Shown: piece by piece, positions 33,676 to 43,857 of the stretch
Numbering within the stretch: position 1 is the stretch's first letter
Layout of the letters: every line of letters starts with the position of its first letter
Origin: Bolinopsis microptera
Lineage: Eukaryota > Ctenophora > Tentaculata > Lobata > Bolinopsidae
Direction of reading: 5' to 3'
Assembly (NCBI RefSeq): GCF_026151205.1
Contig: NC_087079.1
Span: 2,010,028 to 2,074,027, forward strand
DNA: 64,000 bases
The notes under the pieces: model-generated
What the model was told of the DNA's origin: nothing
The model's database searches: none
Seen by the model: the letters and a program-made list of their open reading frames with translations, nothing else
Made by a program: the position numbers and the translations under genes

Positions 33676-35643
33676 TTATTCTTTGATTGTCTCCTGAGAG
33701 GAACCCTTTATTGACTTGGAACCTGAACTAGATGAACTGTACGAGGAAGAGCTGGAGACTTTCATAGATGAGGAGGTTGTCGAGCTGCTGGACACCATCC
33801 GTGAGGAACTAGAAGAGCTGCTGGTTACTTCCTTGGAGCTGGATACTTTCTTGGAGCTGCGGGAACTAGACCTTGAACTGGAACTGGAACTTGACTTGCT
33901 CACAATCGAGGCAGACCCTGTCTTGCTTACCGCCACATGACTCGGCCCTCCAGAGCCGCCTCTGGCATCAGTTGGGATCACACCATTAAAAGACAGTTGC
34001 TCCAGTGATGACTGGATTATAGTTTCCCCATCTCCATCTCCGATCCGTCTGGAGCTGGATACTTTGGTACTGCTACTGCGTGAACCTGAGCTTGAGCTGG
34101 AGATCTTAGAGCTTGTCTTACTTATTGCAGGACCCGAAGAGCTTATCCCGTCAACTGCAGATACCTTTTTTACTGCAGAAGCGGAGGAACTATTTTCATT
34201 CACTGCTGCACTAGAAGAGCCTTTTTGTCTCGCTTCAGATCTAGAAGATTTTGTAACATTTATTGCTTCACCGGATGAACTTGTCTGCTTCTTGCGGTAC
34301 TTGTCGCTTATTACGGCACCCAAAGATATAATCTCGCCCACTGCAGATTCTGAAGAGTTTATATCTTTGGCTGAAGATCTGGGAGAGCTTTTCTGTCTCG
34401 GTACAGAATCGGAATAAAGCAACGCTACGGAACCGCAAGATACTGTAATTTCTTCATCGGAAGAGCTTTCCTGTCTCGCTACAGATCCGGAAGATACTGT
34501 TATGCTCCCTGCTTCACCGGATAAGCTTGTTCGCTTCAGTGCTTCGACGGAAGAGCTTATTTCTCTCAATGCTGCATCAGAAGAGCTTGTCTGTCTCACG
34601 GTAGAACCGGAAGATTTTGTAACTTTCACTGCTTCACCGGATGAACTTGTTTGCGTTTTGCGGTACTTGTCGCTTATTGCGGTAACTGAAGATATAATCT
34701 CGCCCACTGCAGATTCTGAAGAGCTTATATCTTTGGTTCCAGATCTGGGAGAGCTTTTCTGTCTCGCTACAGAATCGGAATAAAGCAACGCTACGGAACC
34801 GCAAGATACTGTAATTTCTTCATCGGAAGAGGTTGTATGTCTTGCTGCAGATCCGGAAGAGCTTATATCTTTGGTTCCAGATCTGAGAGAGCTTTTCTGT
34901 CTCGGTACAGAATCGGAATAAAGTAACGGTACGGAACCGCAAGATACTGTAATTTCTTCATCGAAAGAGGTTGTATGTCTTGCTGCAGATCCGGAAGAGC
35001 TTATATCTTTGGTTCCAGAGCTGGGAGAGCTTTTCTGTCTCGGTACAGAATCGGAATAAAGTAACGGTACGGAACCGCAAGATACTGTAATTTCTTCATC
35101 GGAAGAGGTTCTCTGTCTTGCTGCAGATCCGGAAGAGTTTAACTTGCTCAATGCTTCAACGGAAGAACTTATCTCTCTCAATACAGAATCAGAGCTTATC
35201 TGTCTCAATGCTCGACCTGAAGAACTTGTCTGTCTCATTGCAGAACCTGAAGAGCTCCTCTCACTTACAGAGGAAGAGGAAGAGCTTGATCTGCTCATTG
35301 AGGAAGAGGAAGAGCTTATCTTGGTTACAACTGAGGTGGAAGAACTTGATGAAGTTGATGAAGAACCTGTCTTACTGGCAGCTGAAGAGGAGCTCACACG
35401 ACTGGACCCTCCAGAGCTGAACCCTCCCCCAGAGCCAGCACTCACTGTCTTGCTGGAGGATTTCCTGGGGCTCTCACTAAAAGACATCTCCTCCGTAGAG
35501 GACTCGAGTATAGTCTCCCCATTGTCCCCCATCCGCCTGACGAGCGAGCTCTTGCTGCAAGTGAACCCGTCCTCGTCCATATCCAGATCTGATATATCTG
35601 CTACCTCCTGAACATAGACCACTCGTTCATCTGGTTCCGACAT
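33676..35643 (-). CDS. Single-exon Ser-rich repeat protein, 655 aa
   Basis: One uninterrupted minus-strand frame runs from ATG 35643 to the stop at 33676. The N-terminus is acidic (residues 1-30, with DISDLDMDEDGF). Most of the rest is low-complexity Ser with Lys, Val and Thr. In the middle a 46-residue unit starting DEEITVSCGSV occurs three times in tandem and once more further on, with LLYSDSV and RQKSS motifs. A motif near residues 36-55 (RRMGDNGETILESSTEEMSF) recurs near 532-552 (RRIGDGDGETIIQSSLEQLSF), so the Ser-rich part is bracketed by a duplicated motif. There is no signal peptide or membrane helix. Function is unknown; the many Ser residues in basic/acidic contexts could be phosphorylation sites. 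The plus-strand Glu/Leu-rich frames here are antisense shadows. Confidence 0.7.
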   Translation of the reverse strand: MSEPDERVVYVQEVADISDLDMDEDGFTCSKSSLVRRMGDNGETILESSTEEMSFSESPRKSSSKTVSAGSGGGFSSGGSSRVSSSSAASKTGSSSTSSSSSTSVVTKISSSSSSMSRSSSSSSSVSERSSSGSAMRQTSSSGRALRQISSDSVLREISSSVEALSKLNSSGSAARQRTSSDEEITVSCGSVPLLYSDSVPRQKSSPSSGTKDISSSGSAARHTTSFDEEITVSCGSVPLLYSDSVPRQKSSLRSGTKDISSSGSAARHTTSSDEEITVSCGSVALLYSDSVARQKSSPRSGTKDISSSESAVGEIISSVTAISDKYRKTQTSSSGEAVKVTKSSGSTVRQTSSSDAALREISSSVEALKRTSLSGEAGSITVSSGSVARQESSSDEEITVSCGSVALLYSDSVPRQKSSPRSSAKDINSSESAVGEIISLGAVISDKYRKKQTSSSGEAINVTKSSRSEARQKGSSSAAVNENSSSASAVKKVSAVDGISSSGPAISKTSSKISSSSSGSRSSSTKVSSSRRIGDGDGETIIQSSLEQLSFNGVIPTDARGGSGGPSHVAVSKTGSASIVSKSSSSSSSRSSSRSSKKVSSSKEVTSSSSSSSRMVSSSSTTSSSMKVSSSSSYSSSSSGSKSIKGSSQETIKE

Positions 35644-36099
35644 ACTTCCCTGGGTTAGACAGTGTCATTCACTGAGTTTTAAAGCGATATTACAGTATAA
35701 AACGGTAAACGGATCGAATCCCTAAGGTATCGAAACGAAATGTGAAGTTCAGTAAGAATAAGATTATAATACTTTTTGGGAGCGTTTGGTTGCTTTCCTA
35801 ACTAGATATTTAAAGTAGGATCACTATTCACTACTAGAACTATTTATAATAATCTCGGACAAAACGATAATAACAACAATCACTATTTACAGTGAGAGCT
35901 TAAAAAACTGCTAATTTTCATTTTAGTCTTGATAACGGAGCAATGAAAAATATTTCTGTAAAAACTGAAATGTAGTTTGATTGAAATTGAATTAAGCAAA
36001 ATAAGCCTAAACTTGAAACTCGGTTTTGCCGGATCAGAAAAACGATTCCACGGTGAATTTTGTTGCACAAGTATGCACTCTAGACACTATCAGACTATT

Positions 36100-36215
36100 A
36101 ATGTATTATGTGAGTTCATTTCAAGCATATTGGAACTTGTTTGGACTAAAGATCAGACTATATATTATGTGAGTTTCAAGCATATTGGAACTTGTTTGGA
36201 CTATAAAGATCGTGG
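36100..36215. repeat. Tandem duplication of ~55 bp
   Basis: The string CAAGCATATTGGAACTTGTT with its surroundings (GTGAG before, GGACT and AAGATC after) occurs twice in succession just outside the left arm of the foldback element. Confidence 0.8.
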
Positions 36216-36240
36216 CTTGTTTACCTCATCGAGATTAACC

Positions 36241-38368
36241 AATAGGTTGGTTCAAAAAAAAAAAAATTTCTCAAATTTTGCTGAGTATAAGCTCAAACGT
36301 TGATCCCATGGCTAAAACACCCCCAAAAAAATTTTTTTGGTCCAACTCGTCTGGGATGGGACTGCACATGCCACGCCCTAATTTTGTGAGGTGCTTATAC
36401 AGGTAAAATTCTTAAAATTGCCGTTTTTGACCTTAAAACGTCTAGACAGGGTCCCGAAAGCAATGGAGTGTAATATAAATGTGATAAAAAGGTTAACTTT
36501 AGTCAAGGTCTCATGTCTCTACGACCTTAGCATCAACATGTCTCTGCGCCTCCATTTTAAGGCGCGGTCGCGTCTCATCCATTGCTCAGTAAAGGTCGTA
36601 GAGACATGAGACTTCAACTAAAGTTAACCTTTTCCTACCATTTATATTAGAGTAGCACAGATTCAGAGCTCTAAACACATTCTTTCATCCTTAAAACGAC
36701 AATCATATGAATTTTGCCTGTAAAAGTTGATATCTTGATGTCAATTAACATCGTAAGCTTTTGAAATTAAAATTAATTTAATGAATCATAATACTTAACA
36801 CACAATATTTATATTACACGCAATATGAAAAAATACAGAAAATCTTCCTTGGATTCCACGTCTCCACACCCTGGAACTGTCAGAGGTAAGAACAACTTCG
36901 TTGGTTGCATTGTGTTGCAAAATTTGCTAGTGAAAACAAACATTACTGGGGGAATTTGCCCTCTTCCAAGCTCTCTTAAAATGAAGTCGCATTCCGGAGC
37001 CTTATGTTTATGAATGAGCAGTTTGTGAATTTGTATACTGCTGTTGTCACTGTCGAGAACGAGCTGTTCGAGTATTGGGAATATGGCAGCTATGGCATCA
37101 TCCTACAGAAGAACGCAAGCATACCGTGGAGAATTTCCCCTCTTCATGAATCCTACAATAATTTAACAAATATTCTCCATCTTGGGGACTGGAGAGGGAA
37201 TCAGTCCTTCAGCTTTAAGAAGATCAGTTTACAGAAAAGATTCATTTAGATCCATTACTGATAACTTGGTAAAGGAATTAGAACCATATGCTATTTTGTT
37301 AGCTAATGCTTGGATATTTATAGTTATTTACTTAACTTGGCTTGACGTATCAGTAAGAGATTACTGTACCTCGTTAGTCACGAAGAAATCATCAGACCTT
37401 ATTAATAGTGATCGGTGACCCTGTCAGTGACCGGTGACGAGCTATGAAGGAATCATTGGATATCGTTGATAATGATCCTGTCAGTGACGAGCTATGAAGG
37501 AATTATTGGACCTCATCAATGCTTATCCTATAGCTGACGGGTCATAAAGAAATTATAAGGACCTCATTTAAATCCTAGTTTGACGAAAATATTCCTCTGG
37601 CAACAAATTCTTTTTGGCAACGAAGATTAGACAGCTTGCTTGTGAAGACATGGCGATCCGAAAACCAGGGTACCTAAATCAGAACCTGCTGACTTCTTTA
37701 AACCTAAAGGATCAGTTCCACTTTCCAGTGCAGGGACCGAGAAAAGTTCAATGTCGAATCCAAGAAAGACTTCCTGTATTTATATTTTCATATTGTGTGT
37801 AAATATTGTGTGAAGAATTATGACTCATTTAATTAATCTTAATTTCAAAAGCTTACGATGTTAATTGACATCAAGATATCAACTTTTACAGGCAAAATTC
37901 ATATGATCGTCGTTTTAAGGATAAAGGAATGTGTTTAGAGCTCTGAATCTGTGCTACTCTAATATAAATGGTAGGAAAAGGTTAACTTTAGTTGAAGTCT
38001 CATGTCTCTACGACCTTTACTGAGCAATGGTTGAGACGCGACCGCGCCTTAAAATGGAGGCGCAGAGACATGTTGATGCTAAGGTCGTAGAGACATGAGA
38101 CCTTGACTAAAGTTAACCTTTTTATCACATTTATATTACACTCCATTGCTTTCGGGACCCTATCTAGACGTTTAAAGGTCAAAAACGGCAATTTTAAGAA
38201 TTTTACCTGTATAAGCACCTCAAAAAATTAGGGCGTGGCATGTGCAGTCCCATCCCAGACGAGTTGGACCAAAAAAATTTTTTTGGGGGTGTTTTAGCCA
38301 TGGGATCAAAGTTTGAGCTTATACTCAGCAAAATTTGAGAAATTTTGGTTTTTTTGAACCAACCTATT
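36241..38368. mobile_element. Foldback element with ~0.6-kb inverted arms
   Basis: The left arm (36241 to about 36858) and right arm (about 37754 to 38368) are inverted copies with high identity and small indels. The outer ends are AATAGGTTGGTTC and its complement. An AACC tetranucleotide flanks both sides (36237-36240, 38369-38372) and could be a target duplication. Each arm contains its own inner palindrome (36486-36530 against 36590-36633), so it can form nested hairpins. The ~0.9 kb centre has three or four diverged ~65-bp repeats near 37375-37570 and short open frames but no transposase. It is a non-autonomous long-TIR DNA element of unidentified superfamily. Confidence 0.85.
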
Positions 38369-38372
38369 AACC

Positions 38373-40001
38373 AAGATAGCGCAGACCGATTTTGGATTTC
38401 AACTTTGATATGAACCCACTGTGCAAAAGTAACCAATCATAATTGTTTTTGAAAGTGAACTCCAAAAACCTTTTGTTTGTGTGAAAGCTAATCTAATTTA
38501 CAAAATGTATCTTTTTGTATGTCCCTTTCATCCTGTCGCAGTTCTCTGTCGAACTTCAGTACGTGTCGTACTAGAGTGCAGGTAACGTACTCTAGTTCGA
38601 CAGAGTCGGACTTTAGGGTTTGTTGAACTAGGGTACTCGTCCGACTAGGGTACGTGTCGAACTAAAAAAGGTAAGAAGGTACATGGTTCCATTGATCAAA
38701 CTATTCAAAACAAATTAACGAAAAACGGTCCGCTAAAGCTACAAACTCATTGTGTCAGTATAAAGTATGAGTCATATAGGGCATAGGCACCTTATACCTA
38801 CAATAATTGACTGATTGACTTTTCGAGGTAAGGTGGTACTCAAACAAAAAACACGAACAGATGTAAGTTGTTTTCTTGGGTAAATTTCTATTGATCCCGT
38901 TTGTAAGTTGGTATTTAAATAAAAAACACGACAAATTGGAGAAAACAGTTAACAACACTGATAATACTGTAATCATTGTCCCATGTGTGTAAATTCCTTA
39001 TACTCTGTTCTTAGCGCTTTATTGGATTAGACTCAGGAATTAGGGCTTATAAATATATACGACAAGGAAAGTTTCAGCGGCTAACTAGGGGTCAAATAGT
39101 AGTGAAATACAGGAATATGATATTTGTTTTATGTCCCATGATGTTGAATATAACTTAAGATATTGATAGATGCGAATAATGATAATGTAAGAGAGCAATT
39201 TATAAGTTTATTATTACAATTTATAAGTTTATTATTTTATGCGGACCTATGAGACTAAAGCAATTTTACATTTCACGTAACATTATCCGCTATTTTGCTG
39301 ATATTTCCACGGAAAAACTTACTAAGAGACTAAAAATGTAATAATACAACTCACCTATTCCGTTAAAGTATTAACAACACGTCCCTCTTAGCTGCTAGGA
39401 GCTGTGAAAGGTACCACTTTATATTCAGAATAATAGGACTCCTGTAAGTCTGTAGTGTCCTGATAACTTCACTCCCGATCTGAACCTGAACAATGAAAAT
39501 TCAACAATGCCATACAACGATTGTTCGAATTCAAATGATTTCTTGACTTAATTTTAAAGTTTTTAGGTATTGAACGGATCGTGGAAAGATTCAAGAAGCT
39601 TTCCTGAAAAAGCGATCACATTACATATTATGTTCGATTGTTGTAAGATTAGTTTAAAACAAAAAGTTGTCCCACATCAACTAAGTAAGAATAAAATCAT
39701 GAAATTATTGCTAACACCTTCTAATCAAGTCTCTACGCCTTGATGATTTCCCTCACCAACAAGCCCACTTGATCAGGGTTTGATATTAAAATGACTGTAA
39801 AAAGTGTCTTCATTAAAATTTCATTTGAATTAGCCAGATCTCAGAGAGTGGTCCCTAATTTTAAATTAATGTTTGCTATGAGAATGATAGCGTCTAATTT
39901 CTTGAAATAACTGACTTTTTTTGTTTACAAAGGGTATGTCAATTGTCAACCTTTTATCGGCCACATAGAATTGGTGCAACCAGGGTTCTACACACTGTCA
40001 G
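38373..40001. other. Intergenic stretch
   Basis: No gene was recognised. An imperfect hairpin with CTGTCGAAC and GTTCGACAG arms lies around 38545-38610. The remainder is AT-rich and without clear exons. Confidence 0.4.
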
Positions 40002-40472
40002 TTGTCACACACATTGTCACACATTGTCACACATTGTCACACACATTGTCACACATTGTCACACATTGTCACACATTGTCACACATTGTCACACATTGTC
40101 ACACATTGTCACGCATTGTCACACAATGTCACACATTGTCACACATTGTCACACAATGTCACACATTGTCACACATTGTCACATATTGTCACACATTGTC
40201 ACAAATTGTCACACATTGTCACACATTGTCACACATTGTCACACAATGTCACACATTGTCACACATTGTCACACATTGTCACACATTGTCACACAATGTC
40301 ACACAATGTCACACATTGTCACACATTGTCACACATTGTCACACATTGTCACACATTGTCACACATTGTCACACATTGTCACACATTGTCACACATTGTC
40401 ACACATTGTCACACATTGTCACACATTGTCACACATTGTCACACATTCTCACACATTCTCACACATTGTCAC
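40002..40472. repeat. 10-bp minisatellite, about 47 copies
   Basis: The unit is TCACACATTG, with rare changes (ACAATG, ACATATTG, ACGCATTG, ACAAATTG, ACATTC). Three forward frames are open across it because the unit lacks stop codons. Those frames are His/Thr/Ser repeats and are not considered genes. Confidence 0.97.
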
Positions 40473-40494
40473 TCAATGGACAATTAATAATCGT

Positions 40495-40972
40495 AGATTT
40501 AAGAGATTTGGTTGGGGAGGCGGGTTATCGTTGTGAAGTACTGTACTACTCACGAAGTCCTGTACACGATGTTTTCAACCCACGAGTCAGAGAGCAAGCT
40601 CAACTGACGGCTCCCAGATGGCGTATGCACATGTAGGTGAATCGGTCTGATCAAGTATAGTTGGTTGGGCTGTGATTGTATCGACCATGAGTACCAAGCA
40701 AGCAGATATTTGAATTGACTAGATTTCCACTGGTAAGCGATTCGGAAAATCATGGGCCGGCATAGTGCCGGGGCGGGTATGATCCGCCAACCTCCGAGTT
40801 ACATGCCTGGTGCTCTACCAATTGAGCTACCGGCCCTATTCAGCTCAGGAATTTCTTGCACGCCTATCAGTAAGCAATCGTGTTGTTATCTCATATCTGC
40901 TGCTATTAGTACACTGCATTATATGCAGCTGGGATACTCACTGCCATAATTGTGAGTGTGCATACTGTGTGT
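40495..40972 (-). mobile_element. Possible SINE-like element with tRNA-like head
   Basis: This segment contains a tRNA-like sequence on the minus strand (40754-40836) and is bracketed by the exact 13-bp direct repeat AATTAATAATCGT (40482-40494 and 40973-40985). Long duplications of this kind are produced by LINE-type machinery. The tRNA-like part does not start at the element's edge, which is unusual for a SINE, so the boundaries are tentative. Confidence 0.4.
40754..40836 (-). other. tRNA-like sequence, degenerate
   Basis: On the minus strand a 7-bp acceptor stem (GGGCCGG/CCGGCCC) encloses a good D arm (GCTC/GAGC with an AATTGGTA loop, matching the A box). The anticodon arm is poor, with loop CATGTAA (nominal TGT) but lacking U33. 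The T-like arm is GGCGG/CCGCC with loop ATCATAC. The B box is not canonical, and 11 extra bases (CCGGCACTATG) lie between the T arm and the acceptor. It is unlikely to be a working tRNA and is better read as a tRNA-derived repeat or a tRNA pseudogene. Confidence 0.55.
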
Positions 40973-41952
40973 AATTAATAATCGTCTCAGAAAAAAACAA
41001 AGTTAATGACAATTACAATCTACTCGGATAATTTCAATGTCTCTCATTTATTCTAAAATCACTTCTAAAAGTACAAAATCGGTCCTTTTATATACAAATA
41101 ATCCACGATTCTATTTAAGTCATTTTTTGATTTTCATCTCAAGTTATAGTATTTCATTACCCAGTGCTCGTCCAATAATGCTTCATGTACTCGAGCTCTC
41201 CGGAGCGGTGCGGAACTATAAGAAGAGCACTATCAGAAGAAGTAATGCATTTAACTGCCATATCGCCGATATTTCGTCAGGGAAGCATTTTAACCACCAT
41301 AGCTTCATTAGAAAGATCTTTGTAGTATGTTAGAATGGCATAAATCTGAGACACGACGGGTTGATCTGTATTCAGATTCTGTTTGGTCGTATAAGGACTA
41401 ATTGTTTGGTCCCTCCCGTCCTGCATGCTCACGATGCTCAAACAATGTAACCACTGCCGTGAAGCCGTGTTCTTGCTTCAATACTGCGAGACTTACGTTT
41501 CTTGCGACTCTACAATCTATTTAAGTTTCAATGATGGTATTCTGCTCCAATGAGATCCTCAGTAATTCATCACATACCAGACATCTTACAAATTTTTAGT
41601 TTAAAACAATTTAGTCAACTTCTTTTAATTTGCTTATAAATTATAGTAATACTTACATTTGTTTCGATTTTTCAATATTAACAACAACATCATGGAAAAT
41701 TTTATTAATTAATTAAAACTTGTTAAATTTGGTTTTCAACCATTTCAGTTAAAAATGTAGCTAAATTTGTTGGTAACTTATTAATTGGCTTCTAACCTCT
41801 TGGAACTGGGAGGTAGTAATTTTCATAATAAATGAATGGTATGTATCCTTTACTTGTGTAGAAACTAGAAACAGATCAAGAAACTCATATCATAATCACA
41901 TAATCTCACCCAGCCTAGCTTACAAACCTCTTCAAACCCCACTATATTTCAG

Positions 41953-42714
41953 AATGTTGCTCCTGGAGCCAGTATGGGTGTTCGCCTCAGTGGGCTTCTG
42001 TATCGCCTGTGGGCGTCGACAGATCATCCACGTGAAGGATATTTGGGGCAACAGATACTTCTCCACAATCCTACTGATGATGGCAGCAGTGTTCGTCCCG
42101 GTGGAGAACTGGATCCTGCACCAACAGACTGGCTGGGAAACAACCTTCATGTTTAAAGAGAGTTCCGACTCCACAGTGATCGCTCTGGCAACCCTACTCC
42201 ACATCCTGGTGGCTCTGTTCAGTTATTGGCTGAGCATGTATATTCTACATAAGTTCGGACAGGACATGCTGATAAGATGTCGATGTGGGCATTCACCGTC
42301 TTCTTTGCTACCCAGGGGATGTTCTACGAGACCCTGATGTACCCGGGAACCTACGAGGAGTACCACAGTGGGGTTCCCAAAACCTTTTGGTCTTTCTTCC
42401 TGTCCCAAACCTTCGTAGATTCCTACATTGTCTTCTTTGCTTTCTTCGGTCCTGCCTTCTACTTCGTCTGTATCTCCTGGAACAGCGGGGGTACTAAAGA
42501 GGAGCTCCGCTGCTTCATCCGTCAGCTCCTTGATGAGATTCTCCTCCACGCTGCTATCATCTACGGTTCCTACTTCTCTCTCTGCCTCCTTGGCTTGCTA
42601 CCAAATGGTTGGGACTTATGGAGGCTGATTCCGATCTTCGTGTCTCACTTTATTCCTCACATCTTCCTCATCAGTCCTCTCTACTTCTGTCCCACTAAAG
42701 AGCGAGAGGATTAA
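41953..42714 (+). CDS. Multi-pass membrane protein, last exon, with frameshift
   Basis: A TATATTTCAG acceptor at 41952 opens an exon whose ATG at 41954 starts a hydrophobic frame. Near 42250-42277 this frame must move by one (a missing base or two extra) to continue into the frame that ends at TAA or equivalent stop 42714. Corrected, it encodes about 252 residues with roughly six or seven membrane helices, for example FSTILLMMAAVFVPVENWIL, IALATLLHILVALFSYWLSM, SYIVFFAFFGPAFYFVCI and IPIFVSHFIPHIFLISPLYF. Charged loops contain conserved-looking motifs (HADKMSMW, MYPGTYEEYHSG, WDLWRLIP). The family is not recognised. An upstream 5' exon should exist but was not located. Loop quality on both sides of the break argues for a real gene with a single sequence error or a recent mutation. 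Confidence 0.65.
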
Positions 42715-42734
42715 TCTTGCAAGACAATTAGTAA

Positions 42735-43050
42735 ATGCAGTAGTCTTGACAAGTAGATGCAGTAGTCTTGACCCCGGCTACACTCCTGACAAGTAGATGC
42801 AGTAGTCTTGACAAGTAGATGCAGTAGTCTTGACCCCGGCTACACTCCTGACAAGTAGATGCAGTAGTCTTGACCCCAGCTACACTCCTGACAAGTAGAT
42901 GCAGTAGTCTTGACCCCGGCTACACTCCTGACAAGTAGATGCAGTAGTCTTGACCCCGGCTACACTCCTGACAAGTAGATGCAGTAGTCTTGACCCCGGC
43001 TACACTCCTGACAAGTAGATGCAGTAGTCTTGACCCCGGCTACACTCCTG
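42735..43050. repeat. 40-bp minisatellite in a 3' UTR, about 8 copies
   Basis: The unit GACAAGTAGATGCAGTAGTC followed by TTGACCCCGGCTACACTCCT is repeated with only slight changes. Two early copies lack the CCCCGG half. It begins about 20 bp after the stop of the multi-pass membrane protein, so it probably lies in that gene's 3' UTR. Confidence 0.95.
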
Positions 43051-43480
43051 ACTGGAGATGAGATAATCTTTAATTTTTATTTCAAACATAGTAACACATC
43101 ATGAAATTTGTTAAATAAGCTTTTAGTTAAAGTTACATACATTTTGCACATGTAATTGTATATTATATGTTTGGAGTGTTGTTGACGATACTGATAAAGT
43201 GATAAGGGCTGTTTTTGTAGAGGACTTTGTGTTGTTTTACTTTCGCGCAGTTATCTGAACCGACTAGCGGATAGTTGGATAATCCCCCTGAATATTTTGT
43301 GCTGACTACTGCCTAATATTGGAACTACAGTGTTTGGGTTAGAAATTAGAAATCGCTGCCAGCCGCTTAAGGCATAATGTATAATGTTCAAATTCAAGCT
43401 GATATAAGGCTTAAATGTTAATTTGCGTTGAATCGCTATAACTGTGCTAACTATCATAAAACAATAGTTCTTACTTCCTT

Positions 43481-43857
43481 GTTATAACGTGGCCTCGTTA
43501 TAACGCGGTTTTTCCGGGCAAAATTGTTTTCTCCCTCATTTACCGTATATACAAAATAAAAAAGGCTAAATAAACTTCGAATGGTACTCTGTGGCGTGGA
43601 TTTCTACGCGACAAAGCTCTTGCACTTCAAAAGAGTATGAAGCGAATGCAATGTGTGCACTGTGCATCAAACACCGACTTACGTGTCAGTCTGCAAAACT
43701 GCTCTTTAATGCAGTTGTAAGCGGTATGTGATGACTCGCTCAAAGATCAGATCTCGATAGTCGATACACTAATATAACACGGACCTCACTATAGCGAGTT
43801 ATAGCGAGTTACCAATGTACGTTTTTTAATGTACGGAAGTTTTAGTGCCACTGTAGA
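43481..43857. mobile_element. Possible Tigger/pogo-like remnant
   Basis: The left side has CTTGTTATAACGTGGCCTCG followed by TTATAACGCGG. The right side, in reverse complement, starts TACAGTGGCACTAAAACTTC and later has ACTCGCTATAACTCGC. Ends of pogo/Tigger elements commonly carry CAGT, a TA target site and CTCGTTATAACGC-like inner repeats. The two ends here are not matching inverted repeats, so this is a weak call. The interior has no transposase. Confidence 0.25.

Noticed and set aside
33716-35611. Plus-strand Glu/Leu-rich ORFs opposite the Ser-rich gene
   Set aside because: They are the antisense of Ser codons and are broken into pieces, whereas the minus strand has one uninterrupted frame of 655 codons.
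36391-38218. Two matching 72-codon ORFs in the foldback arms as genes
   Set aside because: They are the same sequence in the two inverted arms, lack domains and contain part of an inner palindrome.
38545-38640. Hairpin as a mobile-element end
   Set aside because: Arms are imperfect and no flanking duplication was found.
39943-40636. His/Thr/Ser-repeat ORFs across the 10-bp array
   Set aside because: All three forward frames are open because the 10-bp unit has no stop codon; there is no independent coding sign.
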